Under the pieces are notes generated by a model that searched no databases, was not told where the DNA came from, and was given only the letters and a program-made list of their open reading frames with translations. DNA of 44,077 nucleotides from Variovorax sp. CAN15. Its GTDB lineage: Bacteria; Pseudomonadota; Gammaproteobacteria; Burkholderiales; Burkholderiaceae_C. Made by a program: the position numbers and the translations under genes. Shown here one piece after another: positions 9,572 to 18,773 of the stretch. The stretch lies in assembly GCF_030462475.1 (NCBI RefSeq), contig NZ_JASMRZ010000007.1:137231-181307 (forward strand). Direction: 5' to 3'. Each line of letters starts with the position of its first letter. Position 1 is the first letter of the stretch.

Positions 9572-10078
9572 TCAGCCGGGCAGTCGCCGGATCATGTAGA
9601 CCGGCTCGCCCGGGTAGGTCGCCAGCCGGGCCTGCTGCCCGGCGCCGTCGGGCTCGGTGGCCGCATAACCCTGGCGCTCCCAGAACCCCACCGAGGCCTG
9701 CACCGACACCAGCGTCGAATGCCGCAAGCCGGCCTGCAGCGCATGGGCCCAGGCATGCCGCACCAAGAGCGGCCCCAGCCTCAGGCCCGAGGCATCCGGA
9801 TGCACCGCCAGGTCATGCAGGTAGAGCGAATCGGCCGGCGCCGCCACCTCGAACTCGCCGTGCAGCGGCGTCAGCTTACCGGCCACCGACGGATAGCCCG
9901 CCAGATAGGCCCGCACCGCGCCCTCATGCTCCGCCACCCAGCCGGTGTGCGGGGCGGCGGCGAGCCGTCTGGCGATGAGCGCGCCGTCTTCCACGAAGCC
10001 CGCGCCGTAGCAGGCGAGCTGGATCGCCAGCACCGCGTCGAGGTCGGCGGCGTGCATGCCGCGCACGGAAGGAGTCAC
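9572..10078 (-). CDS. GNAT-family N-acetyltransferase
   Basis: The 168-residue protein has the GNAT pattern: an N-terminal helix after the first strand (MHAADLDAVLAIQLACYG), the central strand LYLHDLAVHPDASGLRLGPLLV, where the acetyl-CoA pyrophosphate loop is expected, and the C-terminal FWERQGYAA. It would transfer an acetyl group from acetyl-CoA to an amine, substrate unknown. It starts at GTG 10078, six bases after the stop of the ABC ATPase gene, so it is probably the last gene of the ABC importer operon. A role in modifying the imported compound is possible but only inferred. Confidence 0.85.
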   Translation of the reverse strand: MTPSVRGMHAADLDAVLAIQLACYGAGFVEDGALIARRLAAAPHTGWVAEHEGAVRAYLAGYPSVAGKLTPLHGEFEVAAPADSLYLHDLAVHPDASGLRLGPLLVRHAWAHALQAGLRHSTLVSVQASVGFWERQGYAATEPDGAGQQARLATYPGEPVYMIRRLPG

Positions 10079-10084
10079 GATCGA

Positions 10085-10879
10085 TCAGGCCAGCAGCAGC
10101 TTGTCGTCGTCCAGCTTCTCGCCGCGGGTCTGCTCGAACATGCGCAGCAGATCGGGCACGTCGAGCCCGGCGCGCTGTGGTCCGGCCACGTCGAGGATCA
10201 CCTGGCCCTCGTGCAGCATCACCGTGCGCGAACCGTAGTCCAGCGCCTGGCGCATGCTGTGCGTGACCATCATCGCGGTGAGCTGGCCGGCCTCGACGAT
10301 CTTCGCGGTCAGCTCCAGCACGAAGGCGGCGGTCTTGGGGTCGAGCGCGGCCGTGTGTTCGTCGAGCAGCAGGATGCGCGAGGGCTTGAGCGATGCCATC
10401 AGCAGGCTCACCGCCTGCCGCTGGCCGCCCGACAGCAGGCCGATGCGGTCGGCCAGGCGGTTTTCCAGTCCCAGCTTCAGGATCGACAGCTTCTCGCGGA
10501 ACAGCTCGCGCAGGTTGCGGTTGAGCGCGAAGCCGAAGGCCCGGCGCTCGCCGCGCTTCCAGGCCAGCGCCATGTTCTCCTCGATGGTCAGCGCCTCGCA
10601 GGTGCCGGCCATCGGGTCCTGGAACACGCGCGCCACCATGCCCGAGCGCTGCCAGGCGTTCATGCGCGTCACGTCCTTGCCGTCGATCTCGATGCGGCCC
10701 TTGTCGACGATCAGGTCGCCGCTCACCGCATTCAGGAAGGTCGACTTGCCCGCGCCGTTCGAGCCGATCACGGTCACGAACTGGCCGGTGGGAATCTCCA
10801 GGCTGAGCCCGCGCAGCACGCGGTTCTCGATCGGCGTGCCCGGGTTGAAGGTCATCTCGAGTTGTTGGGCGCGCAGCAT
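10085..10879 (-). CDS. ABC importer ATP-binding protein, TrpZ-like
   Basis: The 264-residue cytoplasmic ATPase has Walker A (GSNGAGKST), an ABC signature (LLSGGQRQA), Walker B (RILLLDEH) and the switch His (VTHSMRQAL). The His after Walker B's DE (DEHTAALDP) is usual in this subfamily, which pairs with PF04392-type binding proteins and includes the tryptophan transporter TrpXYZ of Firmicutes. The ATG at 10879 overlaps the permease stop (TGATG), so subunits are translationally coupled. The true substrate is unknown; an amino acid is plausible given the divergent Lrp/AsnC gene. Confidence 0.9.
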   Translation of the reverse strand: MLRAQQLEMTFNPGTPIENRVLRGLSLEIPTGQFVTVIGSNGAGKSTFLNAVSGDLIVDKGRIEIDGKDVTRMNAWQRSGMVARVFQDPMAGTCEALTIEENMALAWKRGERRAFGFALNRNLRELFREKLSILKLGLENRLADRIGLLSGGQRQAVSLLMASLKPSRILLLDEHTAALDPKTAAFVLELTAKIVEAGQLTAMMVTHSMRQALDYGSRTVMLHEGQVILDVAGPQRAGLDVPDLLRMFEQTRGEKLDDDKLLLA

Positions 10880-11775
10880 CAGTTCTTCCCCTTGAGCAGA
10901 CCACCCAGCTTGCGCTTGTAGGCGGGCACCAGCAGCGCGAAGGCCACCAGCACGGCGGTCACCAGGTTCAGGTCCTGCGCCTGCAGGCCCATGAAGTCCG
11001 TGTTCAGCGCCATCGCGATGAAGAAGCGGTACAGCAGCGCGCCGACGATGCAGGCCAGCGTGGTGATGACCATGCTGCGCGCGGGAATCAGCGTCTCGCC
11101 GATGATCACCGCCGCCAGGCCGATCACGATCGTGCCCACGCCCATCGAGATGTCGGCCGTGCCCTGGCTCTGCGCGAACAGCGCGCCGGCCAGCGCCACC
11201 AGCGCGTTCGACAGCGCCAGCCCTGCCATGGTGTGGAAGTCGGTCGAGATGCCCTGGGCCCGCGCCATGCGCGCGTTGCCGCCGGTGGCGCGCATGGCGA
11301 GGCCGGCTTCGGAGGCGAAGAACATGTCGACCACGATCTTCGCCACGATCACGATCAAAAGCAGCAACAGCGGCTTGGCCCACTGCTCGGGCATGCCGCC
11401 GAAGCTGGCCATGCTGAACACGGTGGGCTCGGTGATGAGCGCCACGTTGGGCTTGCCCATCACGCGCAGGTTGATGGAGTACAGCGCGATCATCACCAGG
11501 ATGCTCGCGAGCAACTGCATGATCTTCAGCTTCACGTTGAGCCAGGCCGTGACCCAGCCCGAGGCGGCGCCGGCCACGCAGGCCACCGCGGTGGCGGCGA
11601 CCGGGTTCCAGCCCGCGACGATCAGCGTCGCGGCCACGGCGGCGCCCAGCGGGAAGCTGCCGTCCACCGTGAGGTCGGGGAAGTTGATGATGCGAAACGA
11701 CATGAAGACGCCCAGCGCGACCAGCCCGAATATCAGGCCGATCTCGATGGCGCCCAGCGAAGCGATGAGCGACAT
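10879..11775 (-). CDS. ABC importer permease, TrpY-like
   Basis: The 298-residue inner-membrane protein has about eight hydrophobic segments and belongs to the branched-chain-type permease superfamily, recognisable from ALGVFMSFRIINFPDLTVDGSF near the N-terminus and ALVALAGALFAQSQGTADISMG later. It forms the channel for the neighbouring ATPase and binding protein. Only one permease gene is present, so it should act as a homodimer. The gene is 27 bases downstream of the binding-protein gene and overlaps the ATPase gene. Confidence 0.9.
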   Translation of the reverse strand: MSLIASLGAIEIGLIFGLVALGVFMSFRIINFPDLTVDGSFPLGAAVAATLIVAGWNPVAATAVACVAGAASGWVTAWLNVKLKIMQLLASILVMIALYSINLRVMGKPNVALITEPTVFSMASFGGMPEQWAKPLLLLLIVIVAKIVVDMFFASEAGLAMRATGGNARMARAQGISTDFHTMAGLALSNALVALAGALFAQSQGTADISMGVGTIVIGLAAVIIGETLIPARSMVITTLACIVGALLYRFFIAMALNTDFMGLQAQDLNLVTAVLVAFALLVPAYKRKLGGLLKGKN

Positions 11776-11802
11776 GGGAAAAGATGGAAAGCCGGCTGCT
11801 TC

Positions 11803-12783
11803 TTACTTCGTGCTCACGACCTTGGCGGTCTTCAGCAGCTCGTCGGACAGCGTCACGCCCTGCAGCTTGGCCGCGCCGGGGTTCACCACCAGCTCGAAGT
11901 TGGTGCTGGTCTGCGAGGCGATGGTGCCGGGCTTCTCGCCCTTGAGGATGCGCACCACGATCTTGCCGGTCTGGCGGCCGATGTCGCTGTAGTTCAGGCC
12001 CAGGGCCGCCACTGCGCCGCGCTCGACGGTGGCGGTGTCGGCGGCAACGACCGGCAGCTTGGCCTGCTGCGCCACCTTCACGATGCCCTCGAAGGCCGAC
12101 ACCACGTTGTTGTCGGTGGGCGTGTAGATCACGTCGGCCTTGCCGACCAGGCTCTGCGCGGCGGTCGGCACGTCCACCGTGCGGGCGGCGGCGGCTTCGA
12201 CCACGGTCATGCCGGCGGCCGATGCGGCTTTCTTGAGCGATTCGACGATGGCCACCGAGTTGGCTTCGCCGGGGCTGTAGATCACGCCCACGCGCTTGGC
12301 ATTGGGCACCACCTGCCTGATGAGCGCGATGTGCTTTTCCAGCGGCGACAGGTCGGACACGCCCGTCACGTTGGTGCCCGAGGGCTCCCAGTTCTTCACC
12401 AGCCTGGCGGCTACCGGGTCGGTGATGGCCGAGTACACCACCGGAATGTTCTTGGTGGCGGCCACCACGGCCTGCGCCGACGGCGTGGCGATGGCGACGA
12501 TCGCGTCGGGCTGGTCGCCGACGTACTTGCGGGCGATCTGGGCGGCGGTGCCCACGTTGCCCTGCGCGCTCTGGTAGGTGAACTTGAGGTTCTTGCCTTC
12601 CTCGTAGCCGGCCGCCTTCAGCTCGGCCTTCACGCCGTCGCGCACCGCGTCCAGCGCCGGATGCTCGACGATGGCGGTCACGGCCACCGACTTGGTGTCG
12701 GCCGCGAACGAAGGCGCGGCGGCCAGCATGCCGAGGGCCAGAGCCACTGCGCTGAAGGGAGTGCGAAGCAAAGCGTTTTTCAC
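11803..12783 (-). CDS. Periplasmic ABC substrate-binding protein, PF04392 type (TrpX-like)
   Basis: The 326-residue protein starts with a Sec signal (MKNALLRTPFSAVALALGMLAAAPSFA, cleavage near residue 28). The mature part has the two-lobe pattern of the ABC_sub_bind family: VAVTAIVEHPALDAVRDG, YEEGKNLKFTYQSAQGN, PVVYSAITDP, VGVIYSPGEANS and ALGLNYSDIGRQTGKI. In Firmicutes the best-known relative, TrpX, binds tryptophan. Here the ligand is not known. The gene is first in the operon and diverges from an Lrp/AsnC regulator, with a 209-base gap that contains two TTGCA-N7-GGTGCAT sites. Confidence 0.9.
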   Translation of the reverse strand: MKNALLRTPFSAVALALGMLAAAPSFAADTKSVAVTAIVEHPALDAVRDGVKAELKAAGYEEGKNLKFTYQSAQGNVGTAAQIARKYVGDQPDAIVAIATPSAQAVVAATKNIPVVYSAITDPVAARLVKNWEPSGTNVTGVSDLSPLEKHIALIRQVVPNAKRVGVIYSPGEANSVAIVESLKKAASAAGMTVVEAAAARTVDVPTAAQSLVGKADVIYTPTDNNVVSAFEGIVKVAQQAKLPVVAADTATVERGAVAALGLNYSDIGRQTGKIVVRILKGEKPGTIASQTSTNFELVVNPGAAKLQGVTLSDELLKTAKVVSTK

Positions 12784-12906
12784 GGGAATGGGTCTCCGGG
12801 TGGGGGAATGGATGCGTCTGAAGCCGCCAGCGGGTGCCGGCGGAGGGGATTCAGCGGCTGGACATCGCGTCGTGCGGTCCGGGCGCCAGGGAGTCTAGAT
12901 CGTACT

Positions 12907-12925
12907 TTGCACAATTAAGGTGCAT
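12907..12925. promoter_or_regulatory. Operator-like site 1 (TTGCA-N7-GGTGCAT)
   Basis: The site reads TTGCA, seven AT-rich bases, GGTGCAT, giving arms TGCAC and GTGCA around a seven-base AT-rich centre. It lies in the gap between the ABC importer operon and the Lrp/AsnC gene and recurs 55 bases away at 12962. The layout fits an Lrp/AsnC-type dimer site; binding is inferred. Confidence 0.5.
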
Positions 12926-12961
12926 GAAAGCCTCGGGCTTACCCCGCTTTGCGCCATAAAA

Positions 12962-12980
12962 TTGCATTGAATTGGTGCAT
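12962..12980. promoter_or_regulatory. Operator-like site 2 (TTGCA-N7-GGTGCAT)
   Basis: This is the second copy of the site at 12907-12925, in the same orientation and exactly 55 bases away, about five helical turns, so both would face the same side of the DNA. It ends 12 bases before the proposed TTG start of the Lrp/AsnC gene, a position suited to autoregulation. A further TGCA at 12994-12997 may be a third half-site. Confidence 0.5.
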
Positions 12981-12992
12981 TGGGAGACGAAA

Positions 12993-13463
12993 TTGCATGA
13001 CATCGCACTCGACCGGATCGACCGGAAAATTCTCGAGCACCTGCAGGCCCACGGCCGGGCTACCAACCTGGAGCTGGCGGAAGCGGCCAATCTCTCACCC
13101 GCCCAGTGCCTGCGGCGCCACCGGCGGCTGGAGGAACTGGGGCTGATCCACGGCTATGCGGCGCGGCTGAACGCGCGCCACATTGGCCTGGGCGTGACCG
13201 CCTTCATCCACGTGACCATGGCGCGCGGCCACGTCGACGAACTGCCCAAGTTCCAGGACCTGATCGCCGACATGAAGCAGATCCTGGAGTGCTACTCGGT
13301 GACGGGCGACTTCGACTACGTGCTCAAGGTCGTCGCGCACGACCTGGAGTCGCTCTCCCAGTTCCTGATGCACACGCTGATGCACATGCCCGGCGTGTCG
13401 GCGGTGCGTTCGAGCGTGTGCCTCAACGAGATCAAGTTCACCACGGCGCTGCCGCTGGAGTGA
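12993..13463 (+). CDS. Lrp/AsnC-family transcriptional regulator
   Basis: The 156-residue protein has an N-terminal winged helix-turn-helix (ALDRIDRKILEHLQAHGRA, then LELAEAANLSPAQCLRRHRRLEELGLI) and a C-terminal RAM ligand-binding domain (VDELPKFQDL, CYSVTGDFDYVLKVVAHDL, LMHMPGVSAVRSSVCL). These proteins sense small molecules, usually amino acids, and act as octamers. The start is set at TTG 12993 because GGGAGA stands six bases before it; a TTG at 12972 and a GTG at 12975 would be longer alternatives and would overlap operator-like site 2. It is divergent from the ABC importer and may control it and itself. Confidence 0.9.
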   Translation: MHDIALDRIDRKILEHLQAHGRATNLELAEAANLSPAQCLRRHRRLEELGLIHGYAARLNARHIGLGVTAFIHVTMARGHVDELPKFQDLIADMKQILECYSVTGDFDYVLKVVAHDLESLSQFLMHTLMHMPGVSAVRSSVCLNEIKFTTALPLE

Positions 13464-13473
13464 ACGGGCCCCG

Positions 13474-13492
13474 GCCGCCTCAGACCGGCGGC
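13474..13492. terminator. Hairpin between convergent genes
   Basis: GCCGCC at 13474-13479 pairs with GGCGGC at 13487-13492. The stem lies in the 16-base gap and the last codons where the Lrp/AsnC gene and the MscS gene converge, and could end transcription in both directions. There is no T-run on either side, so it is a weak candidate. Confidence 0.35.
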
Positions 13493-15927
13493 ATGCCCGG
13501 AATGGGCGAGGCGGGCGACGACGGCACGGCCGCTGGCGCGGCCGGGAGTTCCGGCGCCGCGGCCATCACCATCGTCGGCACCGCCAGCGGCAGAGAGGCC
13601 TTCTTCAAGTCGTCGAGGATCGTGAACAGCAGGTCGCTGCGCACACCGCCCGCAAGGCGCGGGCTTGCCACGTAGGCGATCGCCTGGAAGATCAAGAGGC
13701 CGTTCTCGATGCCCTCCAGAGTGAGCGAAGGCGCCGGCGTCTCCAGCACGCCCTCATGCGCCTTGCAGGCCGCGAGGATCAGCTCGCGCACGCGCTGCGC
13801 GTCGGTGGTCAGCGGCATCGGCAGGCGGATCAGCACCCGGCCCTCGGCGTTGGCCAGCGTCATGTTGCGCACGGTCTTGGTGATGAACTCCGAGTTCGGC
13901 ACGATCAGCGTGGAGCGGTCGCCCAGCTGGATCTCGGTGGCGCGCACGTTGATGCGCCGCACGTCGCCCTCGGCCGTGCCCAGCACCACCCAGTCGCCCA
14001 CCTTCACCGGCTGCTCCGCCAGCAGGATCAGCCCCGAGATGAAGTTCTGCACGATCGCCTGCAGGCCGAAGCCGATGCCCACCGACAGCGCGCTGGCCAC
14101 CCACGCGATGCGCTCGATGCCGATGCCCAGCGCCGACAGCGAGAAGGCGATCACCAGGATGCCGCCCACGTAGCCCAGCAGCGTGGTGATGGAGCTCTGC
14201 ATGCCCGGCTCGAACTTCGTGTTGGGCAGGTAGCTGAGCGCGAGCCAGCGCTTGAAGATGCGCAGCACCATGAAGCCCACCACGGCCACCGCGATCGCAC
14301 TGAGGATCGCCCCCGGCACCAGCTGAAACTCGCCCACCTTCACGCCGGAGCCGAACTTGCCGCTGCGCTGGAACACCTCGCCCGGCCCCGTGCCCAACGG
14401 CGCGGCCAGCGCCACCAGCATGTAGAAGAACAGCGCCACGCGGCTGATCGCCGACAGCACCGTGGCGGCCTGGTCCAGCGTCTGTGGCGCGAGGTTGAAG
14501 CTCTTCTGCAACCGCTGCCCGAAGCCGGCGCGGGACGACACCGTGGCCATGAACACGTCGTCCGCGAACTTGAAGAGCACGTAGAAGGCGGCTGCGACGA
14601 TGCCGCTCCAGGCCAGCTGCGAGGCCAGGAAGCTGGCGAGCGCCACGTAGCCGAGCGCCACCAGCACCCAGATCGCGATCATCAGCACGCCGATCAGCGC
14701 CACCAGCAGGCCGACCCACATCGGCCGCTCGGGCAGGCCGGCCTCGGCCGCGTCGGCGCGCAGCGGCTTCACCAGGTAGAGCACCGAGGCGACCAGCGCC
14801 GTCAGCACCAGCGCCGTGAGCACGTGCGTGGCCACCACGGCCGCGAAGCTGGCGTCGATCAGCGCGTTGACCTCGGCCGGCATCCACGCCAGTACCGCCA
14901 CCAGCGCCACCATCCAGGGCAGGGGGGCGAGCCGGATGGCCATGGCGTCGGGAATGGGCGGCAGGCGCCACGAGGGCCGGCGCGTGGCCAGCAGCCCGCG
15001 GCCCAGGCCGATCACGAAGGCCATGAACACCAGGAGCTGCGCCGCCGACTGCAGCACCTTGCGCGCCTGCGGCTCCCAGGTGGCGAACTCCTTGAGCACC
15101 TCGACGAAGCCATGCGCCGCCACCGCCACCAGCAGCACGTGGCTGGCGACGATGCCGATCACCAGCACCGAGCGCCGCAGCCGCCCCGCCGGCAGGTAGC
15201 GCGCGGCCAGCCAGGTGAGCAGCACTTCGGCACCCCAGATGCCGAACAGCCCGAGCAGCAGTGCGCCGACCAGCGCGGCGATCACCGGCAGGCGGGTCTC
15301 GGGCTGCGTGGCGGCCAGCAGGCCGTCGTTCACCGAGGAGGCCATCGCCTTCAGGCGCTCCAGGTCGTCCGGCCATGCCTCGCGCAGGCTGCTCCAGAAC
15401 TCGCCCGTCAGCGGCGAGGCCGCGCGCTCGGTGAGCTCCGCCTCGAACAGCGCCCGGCGCTGCGTGACCAGCTCGGTGCCGCGCTGCCGCACGTCGACCG
15501 ACAGCAGGCGCGCGAGACGGATGTCGGCATCCAGCGCGTTGCGCTCCTTCGTCAGGCGCGCACGCTGGCGGGTGATGTCGGGGTCTTCGGTGGCGCCGGC
15601 GGCGGGCGGATTGCCGAGTTCGCCGAGCTTGGCGTTCAGGTCGGCCAGGTCGCCAGTGCGCGCGGCGACGAACTTGTCGGCCTGCACGCCGATGTCGTTG
15701 ATCTGGGCGAGCAGTTTGCGTGCGTCGTCGTCCGTCTCGGCGGCGTTGCTGAGCTTTGTGAACTGCGCACGCAGCTCGGCGACCGTGGGGGCAGGGGCTG
15801 CGGCAGCCGCGGCGGCACTGCTGCCGTTGTTTCCGTTCCCGATGTCCGGCTGTGCCTGGGCGCCGGCGCAGATGAACAGGGCCGCGAGGCAGAAGCAGAA
15901 GCGCGCGAAGCGTGGGGTCCAACTCAT
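13480..15927 (-). CDS. Large MscS-family mechanosensitive channel with DUF3772 domain
   Basis: The 815-residue protein has a signal peptide (FARFCFCLAALFICAGAQAQ), a periplasmic helical region rich in charged residues (about 45-210) matching DUF3772, a membrane region with roughly ten or eleven helices (about 215-610) and an MscS pore and beta domain near the C-terminus. The pore helix is Gly/Ala-rich (ASALSVGIGFGLQAIVQNF), followed by ISGLILLAEQPVKVGDWV and GDRSTLIVPNSEFITKTVRN. Such channels open under membrane tension to release solutes on osmotic downshock, and large MscK-like forms often have extra control by ions. The C-terminus is Pro/Ala-rich. It converges on the Lrp/AsnC gene. Confidence 0.92.
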   Translation of the reverse strand: MSWTPRFARFCFCLAALFICAGAQAQPDIGNGNNGSSAAAAAAAPAPTVAELRAQFTKLSNAAETDDDARKLLAQINDIGVQADKFVAARTGDLADLNAKLGELGNPPAAGATEDPDITRQRARLTKERNALDADIRLARLLSVDVRQRGTELVTQRRALFEAELTERAASPLTGEFWSSLREAWPDDLERLKAMASSVNDGLLAATQPETRLPVIAALVGALLLGLFGIWGAEVLLTWLAARYLPAGRLRRSVLVIGIVASHVLLVAVAAHGFVEVLKEFATWEPQARKVLQSAAQLLVFMAFVIGLGRGLLATRRPSWRLPPIPDAMAIRLAPLPWMVALVAVLAWMPAEVNALIDASFAAVVATHVLTALVLTALVASVLYLVKPLRADAAEAGLPERPMWVGLLVALIGVLMIAIWVLVALGYVALASFLASQLAWSGIVAAAFYVLFKFADDVFMATVSSRAGFGQRLQKSFNLAPQTLDQAATVLSAISRVALFFYMLVALAAPLGTGPGEVFQRSGKFGSGVKVGEFQLVPGAILSAIAVAVVGFMVLRIFKRWLALSYLPNTKFEPGMQSSITTLLGYVGGILVIAFSLSALGIGIERIAWVASALSVGIGFGLQAIVQNFISGLILLAEQPVKVGDWVVLGTAEGDVRRINVRATEIQLGDRSTLIVPNSEFITKTVRNMTLANAEGRVLIRLPMPLTTDAQRVRELILAACKAHEGVLETPAPSLTLEGIENGLLIFQAIAYVASPRLAGGVRSDLLFTILDDLKKASLPLAVPTMVMAAAPELPAAPAAVPSSPASPIPGMPPV

Positions 15928-15978
15928 GGCCGCATCATAGAAGCCGCCATTTCGTAAGGACTGGTAATAGTCGCCGCG

Positions 15979-16722
15979 TCAGGCCGCTGGCGGAAAGAGA
16001 TCGACCCTGTCGGTGATGATGCCGTCGGTGCCGAGTTCGATCAGCCGCTGCGCGGCCCATTCGTCGTTCACCGTGTAGCTCAGCGCACGCATGCCGGCCT
16101 CGTGCACCATTGCCACCACCGTGGCGTCCCACAGTGCGTGGTTGCAGACGATGGCGGCGCAGCCCAACTGTCTGGCCGCCTCGAGCCAGCCGTCCCAGAG
16201 CTTGTCGAGCAGCAGGCCACGCGGCAGCTCGGGCTGCACTGCCTGTGCGCCCTTGAGCGATTCGACCTGGAAGGAGGTGAGCAGCGGCGGCACCGCCGCG
16301 CCGTGCCAAAGCCGGGCCGCTTCGCGCGCCACCGCTTCGCCGGTTTCACGCTCGGTGCCCGGCGTGGGCTTGATCTCGATGTTGAGCAGATGCCCGTTGG
16401 CCAGGCAGAAGCGCGCCACGTTCTCCAGCGTGGGCAGCGGTTCGCCCGCGTAGGCGCGCGAATGCCAGCCGCCCGCGTCGAGCTGCGCCAGCGCGCTCCA
16501 GGGCTGCGCGCCGCCGCTGCCGTGGCCGCTGGTGGTGCGCTCGAGCGTGGCGTCGTGCATCAGGAAGACCACGCCGTCGGCGCTGAGCTTGGCGTCGCAC
16601 TCGAACATGCGGTAGCCGTGCGAGGCGCCCAGCCTGAACGCGGCCAGCGTGTTCTCGGGGGCCAGCTTGCCGGCGCCGCGATGGGCGACCCAGCGGGGGT
16701 AGGGCCAGGAATTCATGGTCAT
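15979..16722 (-). CDS. ugpQ: Cytoplasmic glycerophosphodiester phosphodiesterase
   Basis: UgpQ hydrolyses glycerophosphodiesters brought in by the Ugp importer to glycerol-3-phosphate and an alcohol. The 247-residue protein has the GDPD active-site pattern: WVAHRGAGKLAPENT (catalytic His at residue 14, metal-binding Glu at 23), the EC(D) motif in FECDAKLSADG and the second His in VVFLMHDATLERTT. There is no signal peptide, in line with a cytoplasmic enzyme. Its length equals that of E. coli UgpQ and it comes last in a ugpBAECQ order, as in E. coli. A 108-base repeat lies between it and ugpC. An ATG two codons in (16716) is also possible. Confidence 0.95.
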   Translation of the reverse strand: MTMNSWPYPRWVAHRGAGKLAPENTLAAFRLGASHGYRMFECDAKLSADGVVFLMHDATLERTTSGHGSGGAQPWSALAQLDAGGWHSRAYAGEPLPTLENVARFCLANGHLLNIEIKPTPGTERETGEAVAREAARLWHGAAVPPLLTSFQVESLKGAQAVQPELPRGLLLDKLWDGWLEAARQLGCAAIVCNHALWDATVVAMVHEAGMRALSYTVNDEWAAQRLIELGTDGIITDRVDLFPPAA

Positions 16723-16741
16723 TCTTTGAGTGAAGCCCCGG

Positions 16742-16846
16742 CTTCTTCGCGGGGCACCGCGGAACCGGCCTTGCCGGGCCGCCGGTGCCGCCCCCGGTAG
16801 GGGGTCGGCGAAGCGACACGAAGTGCGCGCAGCCTGGGGGCGAGCA

Positions 16847-16849
<3 letters not shown>
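16742..16849 (-). repeat. Dispersed repeat copy A, attached to the ugpC stop codon
   Basis: Read leftward, this element starts with the ugpC stop TGA and runs TGATGCTCGCCCCCAGG onward. It matches 38574-38682 over about 108 bases, the first 43 identical. It contains a small hairpin (CCCCC 16791-16795 with GGGGG 16800-16804) and a larger one between GGCACC 16753-16758 and GGTGCC 16784-16789, with inner stems GCGG/CCGC and CCGGC/GCCGG. It fills the ugpC-ugpQ gap. I see no transposase-like ends; it may act as a REP-like or 3'-UTR element. Confidence 0.85.
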
Positions 16850-17854
<1,005 letters not shown>

Positions 17855-17870
17855 TTTCTCGTTCAGCTTT

Positions 17871-18719
17871 TCATTTGTCGGTATCGACCAGGCCCTTGAC
17901 GAACCACTTCTGCATGAGCACCACGATCACCGCGGGCGGCAGCATCGCCAGCACGGCGGTGGCCATCACGACGTTCCAGTCCACCGGCGACTCGCCGTTG
18001 CCGATCATGGCCTTGATGCCCACGACGATGGGGTACATGTCCTCGCTGGTGGCGGCGATCAGCGGCCACAGATACTGGTTCCAGCCGTAGATGAACTGGA
18101 TCACGAAGAGCGCCGCGATGCTGGTCTTCGACAGCGGCAGCAGGATGTCCTTGAAGAAGCGCATCGGCCCCGCTCCGTCGACGCGCGCGGCCTCGACCAG
18201 TTCGTCGGGCACCGTCAGGAAGAACTGGCGGAACAGGAAGGTGGCGGTCGCCGACGCGATCAGCGGTATCGACAGGCCGGCGAAGCTGTTGATCATGCCA
18301 AGGTCGGCCACGACCTGGTACGTCGGGCCGATGCGCACCTCGACCGGCAGCATCAGCGTGATGAAGATCAGCCAGAAGCACAGGCCGCGCAGCGGGAAGC
18401 GGAAGTACACAACCGCGAAGGCTGACAGTAGCGAGATGCTGATCTTGCCGAAGGTGATGATGAGCGTGATGACCGTGCTCACCCAGATCATCCGCGCCAC
18501 CGACACGTTGGCGCTGGTGTGGCCGCCGCCGGTCAGCGCCGCCTTGTAGGTTTCCCAGAAGTTGCTGCCTGGCAGGATCGGCATGGGCGCCTGCATGATC
18601 TCCTGCGGCGTGTGCGTGGAGGCGATGAAGGCCAGGTAGATCGGGAACATCACCAGCAGCACGCCGATGATCATGATCGCGTGCGCGAGGATGCCCAGAG
18701 AGGGACGGCGCTCAACCAT
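17871..18719 (-). CDS. ugpE: sn-Glycerol-3-phosphate ABC importer permease UgpE
   Basis: The 282-residue inner-membrane protein has six predicted helices and the binding-protein-dependent permease loop ([17 protein letters not shown]), which contacts the ATPase. Further landmarks are [17 protein letters not shown] near the N-terminus and [12 protein letters not shown] in the C-terminal half, typical of UgpE in the carbohydrate-type (MalG-like) permease family. A GGAGGC ribosome site precedes the ATG at 18719. The order and spacing place it between ugpA and ugpC in the operon. Confidence 0.94.
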   Translation of the reverse strand: MVERRPSLGILAHAIMIIGVLLVMFPIYLAFIASTHTPQEIMQAPMPILPGSNFWETYKAALTGGGHTSANVSVARMIWVSTVITLIITFGKISISLLSAFAVVYFRFPLRGLCFWLIFITLMLPVEVRIGPTYQVVADLGMINSFAGLSIPLIASATATFLFRQFFLTVPDELVEAARVDGAGPMRFFKDILLPLSKTSIAALFVIQFIYGWNQYLWPLIAATSEDMYPIVVGIKAMIGNGESPVDWNVVMATAVLAMLPPAVIVVLMQKWFVKGLVDTDK

Positions 18720-18773
18720 GGCGGGCCTCCGCGCGGGAGAAGAGGGCAGGGAAAGGTTGCATCGGGGCGGTCA

